A stretch of 64,000 nucleotides of DNA, from positions 1-64,000 of the forward strand of contig NZ_JAGQCE010000011.1 in assembly GCF_024345995.1 (NCBI RefSeq). Direction: 5' to 3'. The notes beneath the pieces are model-generated. The model had not been told where the DNA came from. It did no database searches and saw nothing but the letters and a program-made list of their open reading frames with translations. Positions 43,072 to 52,849 of the stretch are shown here, piece after piece. The stretch comes from Synechococcus sp. Cruz-7E5. GTDB lineage: Bacteria > Cyanobacteriota > Cyanobacteriia > PCC-6307 > Cyanobiaceae. Position numbers and translations under genes: made by a program. Position 1 is the first letter of the stretch; every line of letters begins with the position of its first letter.

Positions 43072-44637
43072 ATGCAGGCAGTGTTGCCGCGAAGCACCAC
43101 CCGAGACCTGCGGGGTTTTCTGGCGCTGCTGGAACAGCGCGGACAGTTGCGGCGGATCACCGCGCCGGTCGATGCCGATCTGGAGCTTGCCGCCATCGCC
43201 GACCGGGTGCTGGCCCGGGGTGGACCGGGCCTGTTGTTCGAGAACGTGATCGGCAGCCCCATGCCGGTGGCGGTCAACCTGCTGGGCACGGTGGAGCGGG
43301 TGGTCTGGAGCATGGGCCTGGAGCGAGCCGAGCAACTCGAAGACCTGGGAGAACGGCTGGCCCTGCTGCAGCAGCCCCGCCCCCCCAAGGGCCTGCGCGA
43401 GGCGGTTCGTTTCGGCGGCGTGCTCTGGGATGTGGTCAAGGCCCGCCCCGACCTGGATCTGCTTCCCCCCTGCCACCAACAGGTGTTCAAGGGCGATCAG
43501 GTGAATCTCGATGCCCTGCCGCTGCTGCGCCCCTGGCCAGGTGATGCCGGCGGTGTGGTCACCCTCGGTCTGGTGATCACAAAGGATCCGGAAACCGGCG
43601 TGCCCAACGTGGGCGTCTACCGCCTCCAGCGCCAGTCGATGAACACCATGACCGTGCACTGGCTGAGCGTGCGCGGGGGCGCCCGCCACCTGCGCAAGGC
43701 CATGGCCCTGGGCAAGCCCCTGGAGGTGGCCGTGGCGATCGGCGTGCACCCACTTCTGGTGATGGCCGCCGCCACCCCGATTCCGGTGCAACTCTCTGAG
43801 TGGCTGTTTGCCGGCATCTACGCCGGGGAAGGGGTGCGACTGGCGAAGTGCAAGACCCTCAATCTGGAGGTGCCGAGCCACAGCGAGGTGGTTCTGGAGG
43901 GCACGATCGCACCGGGGGAGGTGCTGCCCGATGGTCCGTTCGGCGATCACATGGGCTTTTACGGCGGGCTGGAGGATTCCCCCCTGGTGCGCTTCCATTG
44001 CGTCACCCAGCGACGCGATCCGGTCTTTCTCACCACCTTCAGCGGCCGTCCTCCCAAAGAGGAAGCGATGCTGGCGATCGCACTCAACCGGATGTACACG
44101 CCGATTCTTCGCCAGCAGGTGCCGGAGATCGTCGATTTCTTCCTGCCGATGGAAGGCCTCAGTTACAAACTGGCGGTGATAGCGATCGACAAGGCCTACC
44201 CAGGCCAGGCCAAGCGGGCAGCGATGGCTTTCTGGAGCGCTCTGCCCCAGTTCACATACACCAAGTTCGTGGTGGTGGTCGACAAGACGATCAGCATCCG
44301 TGATCCGCGCCAGGTGATCTGGGCAATCAGCGCCCAGGTGGATCCCCAGCGGGATCTGTTCGTGCTCGAGGACACCCCATTCGACAGCCTGGATTTCGCC
44401 AGCGAGCGGCTCGGGCTAGGCGGCCGTCTGGCCATCGATGCCACCACCAAGATCGGCCCGGAGAAACGCCACGACTGGGGCGAGCCGCTGCGTCGCACGG
44501 CTGAGCAGGAGGCCCGTGTGGATCAGCGCTGGGCCGAGCTGGGCCTCGCCGACATCGATGCCAGCGATCCCGATCCGGTGCTCTTCGGCTACACCCTCGA
44601 GCACGTGCTCGAGCGGCTCTCCGCCCGCGGCGTCTAG
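43072..44637 (+). CDS. UbiD-family (de)carboxylase
   Basis: 521 aa from ATG 43072. The UbiD signature regions are visible: TRDLRGFLALLEQRGQLRRI at the N-terminus, NVGVYRLQ, the prenyl-FMN/metal region GPFGDHMGFYGG and EGLSYKLAVIAIDKAYPGQ. UbiD enzymes use prenylated FMN. In cyanobacteria the homologue is placed in quinone biosynthesis, though the step is not fully settled. The partner UbiX is not in the window. An Rrf2-like gene follows within 22 nt. Confidence 0.9.
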   Translation: MQAVLPRSTTRDLRGFLALLEQRGQLRRITAPVDADLELAAIADRVLARGGPGLLFENVIGSPMPVAVNLLGTVERVVWSMGLERAEQLEDLGERLALLQQPRPPKGLREAVRFGGVLWDVVKARPDLDLLPPCHQQVFKGDQVNLDALPLLRPWPGDAGGVVTLGLVITKDPETGVPNVGVYRLQRQSMNTMTVHWLSVRGGARHLRKAMALGKPLEVAVAIGVHPLLVMAAATPIPVQLSEWLFAGIYAGEGVRLAKCKTLNLEVPSHSEVVLEGTIAPGEVLPDGPFGDHMGFYGGLEDSPLVRFHCVTQRRDPVFLTTFSGRPPKEEAMLAIALNRMYTPILRQQVPEIVDFFLPMEGLSYKLAVIAIDKAYPGQAKRAAMAFWSALPQFTYTKFVVVVDKTISIRDPRQVIWAISAQVDPQRDLFVLEDTPFDSLDFASERLGLGGRLAIDATTKIGPEKRHDWGEPLRRTAEQEARVDQRWAELGLADIDASDPDPVLFGYTLEHVLERLSARGV

Positions 44638-44661
44638 GCCGATGCCCTCTCCCAGGCGGTG

Positions 44662-45102
44662 ATGCTCAAGCGCCGGGGCCTCCAAGCGATCCAGGCCTTG
44701 CTGGAGTTGGCACTGGAGCCAGAGCGCTGGCGCTCTGGGCCCGATCTCGCTGCCAGCCAGGCAATTCCCGAACCGATGTTGGAGCAGGTACTGCAGCAGT
44801 TGCGCCGCGCTGAGCTGGTGGAGGCCCGCAGAGGTCGCCATGGCGGCTACAGGCTTCAGCGTGCTGCCGCCGCCATTCCTCTGCTGGAGGTGCTGCGGGC
44901 GGTGGAAGCGGACCCGTCGCAGGAGCCGGCCACGTCGGCGGCCGCACAGCAGGCGGGGGAGCAGGTGGCCCTTGCCCTGGAGCGGCGCTTACAGCTGGCT
45001 CTGGAGCGGGAGCTGGCCCGGCTCAGCCTCGAGGAGCTGCTTTACGACCTGCGCAGTACCCAGGAGTGCCTGCGCCAGGAGGGAGGACTGATGCTGGGCT
45101 GA
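44662..45102 (+). CDS. Rrf2-like transcriptional regulator
   Basis: 146 aa from ATG 44662. The N-terminal winged helix (LKRRGLQAIQALLELAL, IPEPMLEQVLQQLRRAELV, RGRHGGYRLQR) is a clear Rrf2 pattern. The three clustered cysteines of IscR/NsrR-type iron-sulfur sensors are absent; only one Cys near the C-terminus is seen. It is therefore an Fe-S-independent member (CymR-like in that respect). Its position right after the UbiD-like gene suggests cotranscription. The target is unknown. Confidence 0.82.
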   Translation: MLKRRGLQAIQALLELALEPERWRSGPDLAASQAIPEPMLEQVLQQLRRAELVEARRGRHGGYRLQRAAAAIPLLEVLRAVEADPSQEPATSAAAQQAGEQVALALERRLQLALERELARLSLEELLYDLRSTQECLRQEGGLMLG

Positions 45103-45122
45103 GCAGCCGCCCATGGATCAAT

Positions 45123-45872
45123 TCAGCCATCACCGGGCTGCTCAGCTCCCAGATAGGTGGTCCTGAGATCCTCATGGGCCAGCAGCTCGGTGGCGCTGCC
45201 ACTGAGGCTGACATTGCCGGACTGGAGCACCACCCCCCGGTCGGCGATGGCCAGGGCCGCCTGGGCGTTCTGCTCGACCAGCAGGATCGTGAGCCCTTCG
45301 CGATGAAGCTGCCGAAGAATCGCCATCACCTCGGCCACCAGCTTCGGCGCCAGCCCCAGACTGGGCTCGTCCAGCAGCAGCAGCCGCGGACGCCCCATCA
45401 GCGAGCGAGCGATCGCCAGCATCTGCTGCTCCCCGCCCGAGAGGCTGCCGGCCAGCTGCGAGCGGCGTTCGCGCAGGCGGGGGAAGCGCTCGTAGCAGCG
45501 CTGAAGATCCCGCTCGATTCCGCGCCGATCCCGGCGCAGATAGGCCCCGAGCTCCAGATTCACAGCCACGGTCTGGCGAGCCAGCACCCGCCGCCCCTCC
45601 GGGCAGTGACCGATCCCGAGCCGCACCGTTCCCTCGGTGGCGGTCCTGGCGAGGCAGCGGCCCTGCCATTCGATCCTGCCCGCCTGCGGCTTCACAAGCC
45701 GCGAAATCGCTCGCAGGGTGGTGCTCTTGCCAGCGCCATTGGAGCCCAGCAAGGCCACCAGTTCCCCCTCGTGGATGTGCAGGTCGACCGCGCTCAGAGC
45801 GTTGATCGCCCCGTAACGCACCGAGAGACCCCGGATGGCCAGCAACGGCGGGCCAGCGGCAGTGACGCTCAT
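45123..45872 (-). CDS. livF: Branched-chain amino-acid-type ABC ATPase
   Basis: 249 aa from ATG 45872. Walker A GSNGAGKST (43-51), signature LSGGEQQM and Walker B LLLLDEPSLGL are all present, in the LivF-type sequence context. It energises the HAAT-family importer together with LivG. Its start overlaps the livG stop (ATGA, 45869-45872). It is the last gene of the leftward unit and converges with the Rrf2-like gene. Confidence 0.92.
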   Translation of the reverse strand: MSVTAAGPPLLAIRGLSVRYGAINALSAVDLHIHEGELVALLGSNGAGKSTTLRAISRLVKPQAGRIEWQGRCLARTATEGTVRLGIGHCPEGRRVLARQTVAVNLELGAYLRRDRRGIERDLQRCYERFPRLRERRSQLAGSLSGGEQQMLAIARSLMGRPRLLLLDEPSLGLAPKLVAEVMAILRQLHREGLTILLVEQNAQAALAIADRGVVLQSGNVSLSGSATELLAHEDLRTTYLGAEQPGDG

Positions 45873-46666
45873 GCACTCACCCCCAGGTAGGCCTCGATCA
45901 CTGCTGGGTCATGGCGCACGCTCTCAGGGGTGCCCAGGGCGATCCGCCGGCCGAAATTCAGCACCGCCAGGCGGTCGCAGAGGCTCATCATCAGCGGCAC
46001 GTGGTGCTCAATCACGAGCACGGTGAGATCGAAGCGTGAGCGCAGGCGCCGGATCAGGGCCGAGAGCTCCTCCTTTTCGATCGGGTTCATGCCGGCGGCC
46101 GGTTCATCCAGCAGCAACAGGCGCGGGGCGGTGGCCAGGGCGCGGGCGATCTCCAGCCGCCGTTGTGACCCGTAGGGCAGGCTGCCCGCCGGCTGCCGGG
46201 CTGTGTCGGCCAGGTCCACCAGCTCCAGCAACTCCAATGCCCGTTGTCGCAACTCCCCCTGGCTCTGGCGGAAGGATCGCTGGCCCAGCAGGGCCGGGAG
46301 CAGGGGAGCGCGCGCACTGTGGTGCAGGCCGATCAGAACGTTCTCCAGGCAGCTCAACCGCTGGAACAGGCGCAGGTTCTGAAAAGTGCGGCCGATACCC
46401 AGGCGGTTGATCCGATCCGGGGGCAGGCCGTTGATCGCTCCATCACTCCAGCGGATCGACCCCGCCGTGGGGCGGCCTACGCCGGAAATCAGGTTGAACA
46501 GAGTGGTCTTGCCAGCTCCATTTGGGCCGATCAACCCGAAGATCTCCCCCGGCTGCACCTGCAGGGAGACGCGATCGAGAGCGAGCAGGCCACCGAAGCG
46601 GCAGCTCACCTCCTCCAGGGCCAACAGGGAGGCTGCAGCTGTTGCCTGGGCTGAGGGAACCTGCAT
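45869..46666 (-). CDS. livG: Branched-chain amino-acid-type ABC ATPase
   Basis: 265 aa from ATG 46666. Walker A GPNGAGKTT (about 47-55), a QNLRLF Q-loop and Walker B LLLLDEPAAGMNP identify the LivG branch, with the characteristic extended helical insert (LHHSARAPLL). The start codon shares a base with the livM stop at 46666. It pairs with LivF as a heterodimeric motor. Confidence 0.92.
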   Translation of the reverse strand: MQVPSAQATAAASLLALEEVSCRFGGLLALDRVSLQVQPGEIFGLIGPNGAGKTTLFNLISGVGRPTAGSIRWSDGAINGLPPDRINRLGIGRTFQNLRLFQRLSCLENVLIGLHHSARAPLLPALLGQRSFRQSQGELRQRALELLELVDLADTARQPAGSLPYGSQRRLEIARALATAPRLLLLDEPAAGMNPIEKEELSALIRRLRSRFDLTVLVIEHHVPLMMSLCDRLAVLNFGRRIALGTPESVRHDPAVIEAYLGVSA

Positions 46667-47547
46667 CAGGGGCGTCGCAGGGTTTGCTGGAGCCTGGCCA
46701 GGCGCTCCGGGGTGATCAGGCCTTGGGGAAAGAGGATCGGCCCCAACAGGATCACCAGGCCGAAGAGAATCAGGCGCAGATCCCCCACCGGCCGCAGCAG
46801 TTCGGGCAGGGCCGTGATCACCAGCCCACCCAGCACAGGCCCCAGCCAGATCCGGGAGCCGCCGAAGACCACGAAGGCCAGGGTGGTGATGCTGGCGTCG
46901 AAGCCGCCCTGACGGGCATTCCAGGTGTTGAGGAAGTGAGCAGCCAGCACTCCGGTGAGAGCGGCAATCACGGCGCTGATCACGAAAGCGGTCAGCTTCA
47001 CGTCAGCGCTGGGAATGCCCATGCAACGGGCGGCCAGCTCGTCATCGCGGATGGCCGCCATCGCCCGCCCCAGCCTCATGGCCTCCAGCCGGGCACACAA
47101 CCAGCAGACCAGGGCCAGCAGCACCCAAGTGGCCAGGGCATAGCCACCGGGGCCGGCGAAAGGCTGGGGAATGCCGAAAATCCCCACTGCGCCACCGCTC
47201 CAGGCCAGGTTCAGGTTCAGCACTCTCAGGATCTCCACCAGGGCGATGGTGGCGATGGCCAGATAGATGCCGCGCAACTGCAGCACGGGTCTGCCGAGCA
47301 CCAGGGCCACAGCTGCTGCCACCAGGGCCGCAACCACCAGCTCCAGGGCCAGGGAGGTCAGGGGGTAGCCGGTCCCAGCGCCCGAAAGGGCAGGCCAGCG
47401 GGTGGAGAGCAAGGCGGCCACATAGCCGCCGATCACATAGAAGCCCGGAGTGGCCAGTGAGAGCTGACCGCAGCGCAGGGGCAGGTAGACCGAGAGCGCC
47501 AGCAGGGCGCCGAAGCCCATCTGCACCAGCAGCGAGAGATCGCTCAC
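46666..47547 (-). CDS. livM: Branched-chain amino-acid-type ABC permease
   Basis: 293 aa from GTG 47547, which overlaps the livH stop as GTGA (47544-47547). A much longer frame is open upstream but antisense-like; the start chosen gives the family's N-terminus. About nine helices are seen, with the EAA-like loop AIRDDELAARCMGIP expected for contact with the ATPases. It forms the membrane pore with LivH. Confidence 0.9.
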   Translation of the reverse strand: MSDLSLLVQMGFGALLALSVYLPLRCGQLSLATPGFYVIGGYVAALLSTRWPALSGAGTGYPLTSLALELVVAALVAAAVALVLGRPVLQLRGIYLAIATIALVEILRVLNLNLAWSGGAVGIFGIPQPFAGPGGYALATWVLLALVCWLCARLEAMRLGRAMAAIRDDELAARCMGIPSADVKLTAFVISAVIAALTGVLAAHFLNTWNARQGGFDASITTLAFVVFGGSRIWLGPVLGGLVITALPELLRPVGDLRLILFGLVILLGPILFPQGLITPERLARLQQTLRRP

Positions 47548-48476
47548 ACCTTGCTCGCCACGGGTTTGCCCAGCAGTCCCTGGGGACGCAACAGGAGGAC
47601 CAGAAACAGGATCGCGAAGGCCACCCCGTCCTTGTAGCCGGAGAGCTCCGAGGGCACCAGCGCTTCTGCCAGTCCGACGATCAGGCCGCCAAGCACCGCT
47701 CCCGGCACGCTGCCCAGACCGCCCAGCACCAGCACCCCCAGCCCCTTGAGCCCGTAGCCGATGCCGAAGTAGGGCCCGGCAATGCTCACGCTCAGGCCCA
47801 CCAGCCCGCCGGCCACCCCCGCAAGGAACCCGCTCAGCGCAAAGGCCAGGCGGATCATGGCGCCGGAGTCGATTCCGAGCAGACGGGCGGTGACCGGGTC
47901 CTCCGCCACCGCCTGCAGGGCCTTGCCGCCCCGGCTGCCCTCCAGCCAGAGCGTGAGCAGCGCCACCAGCAGGGCAGCCACCAGCAGCAGGAGCACCTGA
48001 ACGGTGCGGATCTGGGCGCCGCCCAGGGCCAGTGCCGGCGGCAGGGCCGCCAGGGTGGAGGCGGGGATCGAGTAGCTCTCGGCTCCCATCAGCAGCTGCA
48101 CCAGGTTCACCAGCACCACCCCTGCTCCCAGGCTGGAGATCAGGTAAAGCAAAGGCTCGGCGTTGCGTTGGCGAAGGGGGCGGAACGCCACCGCCTCCAC
48201 CCCCAGGCCCACCAGGGCGGAGCCGACTCCAGCCAGGGCCAGGGCCAGCCAGAACGGCAGGGAAACAGGCAGTTGCCAACCAGCCAGCAACCCATTGGCG
48301 CCCACCGCACCACCGATCAGCAGATAAGTGAGGTAACCCCCAATCGTGAACATCGCTCCGTGGGCGAAGTTGATGACCCCCAGCACCGAAAACACCAGGG
48401 TGTAGCCGAGTGCGAAGAGGGCATAGACAGCCCCCGAAGCCAGGCCGTTGATCAGAATCTGCAGGAGATGAACCAC
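47544..48476 (-). CDS. livH: Branched-chain amino-acid-type ABC permease
   Basis: 310 aa from GTG 48476, 7 nt after the binding-protein stop. Family motifs are INGLASGAVYALFALGYTLVF at the N-terminus, GVINFAHGAMFTIGG and the ATPase-contact loop AVAEDPVTARLLGID. About eight helices. A longer frame from 48572 would overlap the binding protein and has no membrane character, so GTG is preferred. Confidence 0.9.
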   Translation of the reverse strand: MVHLLQILINGLASGAVYALFALGYTLVFSVLGVINFAHGAMFTIGGYLTYLLIGGAVGANGLLAGWQLPVSLPFWLALALAGVGSALVGLGVEAVAFRPLRQRNAEPLLYLISSLGAGVVLVNLVQLLMGAESYSIPASTLAALPPALALGGAQIRTVQVLLLLVAALLVALLTLWLEGSRGGKALQAVAEDPVTARLLGIDSGAMIRLAFALSGFLAGVAGGLVGLSVSIAGPYFGIGYGLKGLGVLVLGGLGSVPGAVLGGLIVGLAEALVPSELSGYKDGVAFAILFLVLLLRPQGLLGKPVASKV

Positions 48477-48483
48477 GCCTGGC

Positions 48484-49701
48484 TCAGGGAAGCAGCAGGA
48501 AACGGCCGCTGCGGCCGTCTGGCTGCATCCGCACCTGGGCCACGTGGAAGCGTTGCTGCAAAACCTCACCATCGGGGCTGAAGCTGATCTCGCCCAGGGG
48601 AGTGTCGTATTGGCCGCCGAGCAGCTCGGCCAGCAGCGCCTTGCGCGCCTCCGCCAGGGACAACTGGGCCAGCGGTTGGCGTTGGTTCAGCCGCTGCAAC
48701 GCTTCTGCCACAACCTGGTAGGCCGTGAAGGCCTGGGCCGTGAGCTGGGGTGGAATCGCACCACCTTTGGCCTCTTGATACAGAGCCACGAAGTCGCGGT
48801 TCACGGGCGTGTCGAGCTCGGGGCTGTATGCCTGGGCAATCAGAATGCCGTCGCAATAGCCCTGGCAGATCGGATAGATGTTCGGCGTGTTCATCCCGTT
48901 CCCCACCACGATTGCGCCCCTGTAGCCCAGCTCCCGCAACTGACGGATCAGGTTGCCCCCATCCACCGCCTGAGCCGAGATCACGATCAGATCAGGTGAC
49001 TCGCGCAGGGCGGACGAGATCTGATTCTGGAAATCCTGGTCATTGAGCTGGGTGCGCTGCACCGTCACTGGTTTGAGCCCTTTGTCGGTGAGGGCCTTCT
49101 GGAAGATGACGGTCTCGGAGGTGCTGTAGGCGTCGTCCTGGGCGTAGAACACCGCCGCCCGACGGATCGAGGGTGTCAGCTGCAGGGCTTTGGCGATCGA
49201 AAGGGGCGCAATCTCGGTGCTGGGGGCCGACACCCGGCTGATGAAGCTGCCGATCTGGGGAATGCCGGTAGCGGTGTTGGAAGGCGCCACCACCGGCACA
49301 CTGCGCCGCTGGGCGATCGGGTCGGCCGCGAAAGCCTGCTGGGAGAGGGTGGGACCGATCAGGGCTACCACCCCGGCATCGATCAACAGGTTGAAGGCCT
49401 GGCTGGCGGTGGCCTCATCGCCGCCTCCATCCTCCAGACGCAAGTTCAGTTCAAGCGCTTCCTGAGGGTTGGCATTCCGGCGTTGCTGGAACCAGGTCTG
49501 AGCCAGCTTGAGGCCGATCTGCTGATCCTGTCCGTAGGCATTGGCATTGCTGGTGAGCGAGAGCACCGCTCCGACGGGCACGCCGCCCTTGAGCTGCAGT
49601 GGCTGGTCTTCGGCGCGGGGGCCGCAGGCCGCCAGTCCGGCCGCCAGGGCCAGTGCAGCCCCCAGGGCGACAGCGATCCGGGAGAGTTGGCCCGCCTGCA
49701 T
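48484..49701 (-). CDS. livJ: ABC substrate-binding lipoprotein (LivJ/NatB-like)
   Basis: 405 aa from ATG 49701. A lipoprotein signal ends in GLAAC (Cys26). The mature part is a type I periplasmic binding fold of the Leu/Ile/Val or amide family, e.g. VPVGAVLSLTSNANAYGQ and GPTLSQQAFAADPIA. The ligand could be neutral or branched amino acids, or a related amide; urea is less likely because UrtA is more conserved. The start shares one base with the hemL stop (TGATG), an unusual coupling. Confidence 0.85.
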   Translation of the reverse strand: MQAGQLSRIAVALGAALALAAGLAACGPRAEDQPLQLKGGVPVGAVLSLTSNANAYGQDQQIGLKLAQTWFQQRRNANPQEALELNLRLEDGGGDEATASQAFNLLIDAGVVALIGPTLSQQAFAADPIAQRRSVPVVAPSNTATGIPQIGSFISRVSAPSTEIAPLSIAKALQLTPSIRRAAVFYAQDDAYSTSETVIFQKALTDKGLKPVTVQRTQLNDQDFQNQISSALRESPDLIVISAQAVDGGNLIRQLRELGYRGAIVVGNGMNTPNIYPICQGYCDGILIAQAYSPELDTPVNRDFVALYQEAKGGAIPPQLTAQAFTAYQVVAEALQRLNQRQPLAQLSLAEARKALLAELLGGQYDTPLGEISFSPDGEVLQQRFHVAQVRMQPDGRSGRFLLLP

Positions 49702-51017
49702 CAGGCGATGGCGGCGAAGCTGTCGCGGAACGCCCGGAGGGTGGCTTCGATGTCGGCGTCGCTGTGGGCCAGGGAGGTGAAGCCGGCCTCGAAAGCGCTG
49801 GGGGCCAGGTAGACGCCGCGCTCGAGCATGGCCCGGTGCAGCCGGCCGAAGCGCTGACTGTCGGTGGCCTTGGCTTCCTCGAAATTACGCACGGGCCCCT
49901 CACAGAGAAAGAAGCCGAACATGGCGCTGATGGAGCCACCGCATATCGGCAGGCCGGCCTCGCGACCCGCCGCCAGGATGCCGTCACTGAGGCGCTTGGT
50001 GATCAGCTCCAGCCGCTCGTAACTGCCGGGCTGCTTCAACAGCTCCAAGGTCTTGATGCCAGCGGTCATGGCCAGGGGATTGCCGCTCAGGGTGCCTGCC
50101 TGATACATCGGCCCGGCGGGGGCCACCATCGACATGATCTCGGCCCTGCCGCCATAAGCCCCCACCGGCAGTCCACCTCCGATCACCTTGCCCAGGGTGG
50201 TGAGGTCGGGAGTGATGCCGAAGCGGGCCTGGGCGCCGCCGTAGCTGATGCGGAAGCCCGTCATCACCTCATCGAAGGTGAGCAGGGCGCCGTGCTCGGT
50301 GGTCAGTTCGCGCAGACCTTCAAGGAAGCCGGGCTCGGGAGTGATGAAGCCGGCATTACCCACCACGGGCTCGAGGATCACACCGGCGATTTCGCCGGGA
50401 TTGTCTGCAAAGAGCTGCTTCACCGCTTCCAGATCGTTGTAGGGAGCGGTGAGGGTGTTGGTGGTGGTGCTGCGTGGCACACCGGGGGAATCCGGCAATC
50501 CGAGGGTGGCCACGCCCGAGCCGGCCTTCACCAGGAACATGTCGGCGTGGCCGTGATAACAGCCTTCGAACTTGATCAGCTTGTCGCGGCCGGTGAAGGC
50601 CCGCATCAGCCGCAGCACCGACATGCAGGCCTCGGTGCCGGAGTTCACGAAGCGGACCATCTCGACGCTGGGGACCGCTTCGATCACCATCTCCGCCAGG
50701 GTGTTCTCCAGGGCGCAGGGCGCGCCGAAGCTGGTGCCCTTGTCGAGGGCTTCATGCAGGGCGCCGATCACTTCGGGGCGGGCGTGACCGCAGATCGCCG
50801 GCCCCCAGCTACCGATGTAATCGATGTAGCGATTGCCGTCCACGTCCCAGGCGTAGGCCCCCTTGACCCGATCGAAGACGATCGGGTCACCGCCCACCGA
50901 GCGGAACGCCCGCACGGGCGAACTGACCCCACCGGGCATCAGGGTCTGGGCGGCACTGAAGAGTTCCTGGGAACGGGAGGTGTTCAGGGCAGGAACCGAA
51001 ACAGGGGCCGAAGTCAA
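49701..51017 (-). CDS. hemL: Glutamate-1-semialdehyde 2,1-aminomutase
   Basis: 438 aa from TTG 51017; family members are about 430 aa. It is a PLP-dependent enzyme: the Schiff-base Lys is in TLGKVIGGG, with SGTEACM, YHGHAD and [10 protein letters not shown] motifs. It makes 5-aminolevulinate from glutamate-1-semialdehyde for haem, chlorophyll and bilins. It is followed without a gap by livJ, so a mixed transcript is likely. The open frame extends to 51161, but the extra residues look non-coding. Confidence 0.94.
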   Translation of the reverse strand: MTSAPVSVPALNTSRSQELFSAAQTLMPGGVSSPVRAFRSVGGDPIVFDRVKGAYAWDVDGNRYIDYIGSWGPAICGHARPEVIGALHEALDKGTSFGAPCALENTLAEMVIEAVPSVEMVRFVNSGTEACMSVLRLMRAFTGRDKLIKFEGCYHGHADMFLVKAGSGVATLGLPDSPGVPRSTTTNTLTAPYNDLEAVKQLFADNPGEIAGVILEPVVGNAGFITPEPGFLEGLRELTTEHGALLTFDEVMTGFRISYGGAQARFGITPDLTTLGKVIGGGLPVGAYGGRAEIMSMVAPAGPMYQAGTLSGNPLAMTAGIKTLELLKQPGSYERLELITKRLSDGILAAGREAGLPICGGSISAMFGFFLCEGPVRNFEEAKATDSQRFGRLHRAMLERGVYLAPSAFEAGFTSLAHSDADIEATLRAFRDSFAAIA

Positions 51018-51281
51018 GGCGTGATCCGCGAACGTTGAAGAGGGTGGGGAGCATGAGCCGACCCTGAGGACTGCCCTGGCACCACCAGACCATGTTGCAT
51101 TCTCGCCCAACGCGCTGCCGTTTCTGTAAGTGGGGCAGGAACCAAGGAACCAGCGGATCACCCCTCCAGACTCCAGCAGACCCCGCTTCTATATGACTTC
51201 GCGACGAGTTTTACCAGCCCTGGGCTCTGGGGGATTGACCACTCGCCATGCTCGCTATGGTCACAAGGCTGGAACCTGTTA

Positions 51282-52805
51282 TTGGCTGACCCCTTGGCCG
51301 AGCCGCCTGCCCTGACCCTGCCCTGGAGGCGGATCGAGCGGCGCCTGCGCCAGCTGCTGCCCACCAGGGCGGTGGTTGCCCGTCGCGCGGAGCTGCTCAC
51401 TTATGACAGTGATGGCCTGACCCTGCAGCGACATGAACCACCCCTGGTGGTGTTGCCCGAAACCACCGAGCAGGTGGCCGCGGTCCTGCGCCTCTGCCAG
51501 GAGGAGGGCGTGCCCTTTGTGGCCCGGGGCAGCGGCACTGGCCTCTCCGGTGGAGCCGTGGCGGAGCAGGAGTCGCTGTTGGTGGTGACCAGCCGTATGC
51601 GCTCGGTGCTGGCTCTGGATCTGGAAAACCAGCGCATCACCGTCCAGCCGGGGGTGATCAACAGCTGGGTAACCCGCGCCGTGGCCGGCGATGGCTTCTA
51701 CTACGCACCCGACCCCTCCAGCCAGGTGGTCTGCAGCATCGGCGGAAACGTGGCCGAGAACGCCGGGGGGGTGCACTGCCTCAAGTACGGCGTCACCAGC
51801 AACCACGTCCTGGAGTTGGAGGTCGTGCTCCCCGATGGCCGCATCACCCGTCTGGGGGGAAGCCTGGCGGAAATGCCGGGCCTGGATCTGCGTGGCGTCT
51901 TCATCGGCAGTGAGGGCACCCTCGGCATTGCCACCGCCATCACCCTGCGGCTACTGCCTCAGCCCCAGACGGTGCAGGTGCTGCTGGCGGATTTCCCCTC
52001 GATGGAAGCGGCTGGTGAGGCCGTGCGCCTCGTCACCGAAGCGGGGGTGCTGCCGGCGGGGATGGAGATCATGGACAACTTCACGATCAACGCCGTCGAC
52101 GACCTCTTCGGTTGCGATGAGTACCCCCGCGACGCCGCGGCGGTGCTGCTGATCGAGCTCGATGGCCGACTCGAGGAGGTGAGCGCCGCGGCGGAGCGGG
52201 CCATGGAGCTCTGCCGCCAGGCCGGAGCCCGCTCCCTGCGCCGGGCCGAATCAGAGACCGATCGAGCCATGCTCTGGAAGGGACGCAAATCGGCCTTCGC
52301 GGCCGTCGGCAGGATCACCCCCACCTATTACGTTCAGGACGGGGTCGTTCCCCGCAGCGCCCTGCCCCGAGTACTGGCGGCCATCGAGGTGCTCAGCCGC
52401 CGCTATGCCCTGCCGGTGGCCAACGTTTTCCATGCCGGCGACGGCAATCTGCACCCGCTGATCCTCTACGACGCCAACCAGAACAACGTGCAGGAAAGGG
52501 TTCAGGCCCTCGGCGCCGACATCCTGCGACTCTGCATCGATGCCGGCGGCAGCATCACCGGCGAACACGGGGTGGGAGCCGACAAGCGCTGCTACATGGA
52601 TTGGATGTTCTCACCCGACGACCTGGGCACGATGCAACTGGTGCGCAACGCCTTCGATCCCGAGGGTCGAGCCAACCCCGGCAAGCTCTTCCCCACCCCC
52701 CGCAGCTGCGGTGAATCGGCTCGTCGTGCCCGCAGCGTGCGCGTTCAGGTGGACTCAGCTGAGCAGGCCGATCAGCCCCTGGCTGCCCCGATCGAGGTGT
52801 TCTGA
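51282..52805 (+). CDS. FAD-linked oxidase, glycolate oxidase subunit GlcD-like
   Basis: 507 aa, TTG start at 51282. A PCMH-type FAD-binding domain (VARGSGTGLSGGAVAEQ) is followed by the oxidase C-terminal domain with VFHAGDGNLHP and TGEHGVGADK. This is the GlcD/D-lactate dehydrogenase family. In cyanobacteria it oxidises photorespiratory glycolate to glyoxylate. GlcE and GlcF partners are not in the window. It is divergent from hemL across 264 nt of otherwise featureless DNA. Confidence 0.9.
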   Translation: MADPLAEPPALTLPWRRIERRLRQLLPTRAVVARRAELLTYDSDGLTLQRHEPPLVVLPETTEQVAAVLRLCQEEGVPFVARGSGTGLSGGAVAEQESLLVVTSRMRSVLALDLENQRITVQPGVINSWVTRAVAGDGFYYAPDPSSQVVCSIGGNVAENAGGVHCLKYGVTSNHVLELEVVLPDGRITRLGGSLAEMPGLDLRGVFIGSEGTLGIATAITLRLLPQPQTVQVLLADFPSMEAAGEAVRLVTEAGVLPAGMEIMDNFTINAVDDLFGCDEYPRDAAAVLLIELDGRLEEVSAAAERAMELCRQAGARSLRRAESETDRAMLWKGRKSAFAAVGRITPTYYVQDGVVPRSALPRVLAAIEVLSRRYALPVANVFHAGDGNLHPLILYDANQNNVQERVQALGADILRLCIDAGGSITGEHGVGADKRCYMDWMFSPDDLGTMQLVRNAFDPEGRANPGKLFPTPRSCGESARRARSVRVQVDSAEQADQPLAAPIEVF

Positions 52806-52849
52806 CGGCGCACCCTTTGCGGCCTAATCAGGTTGCTGCCCAATCTGCT

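Noticed and set aside
46666-48279. A 537-residue LivM with a long N-terminal extension
   Set aside because: The first 244 residues are low-complexity Gly/Ala/Pro/Arg and antisense in character to livH. The GTG at 47547 starts the real permease.
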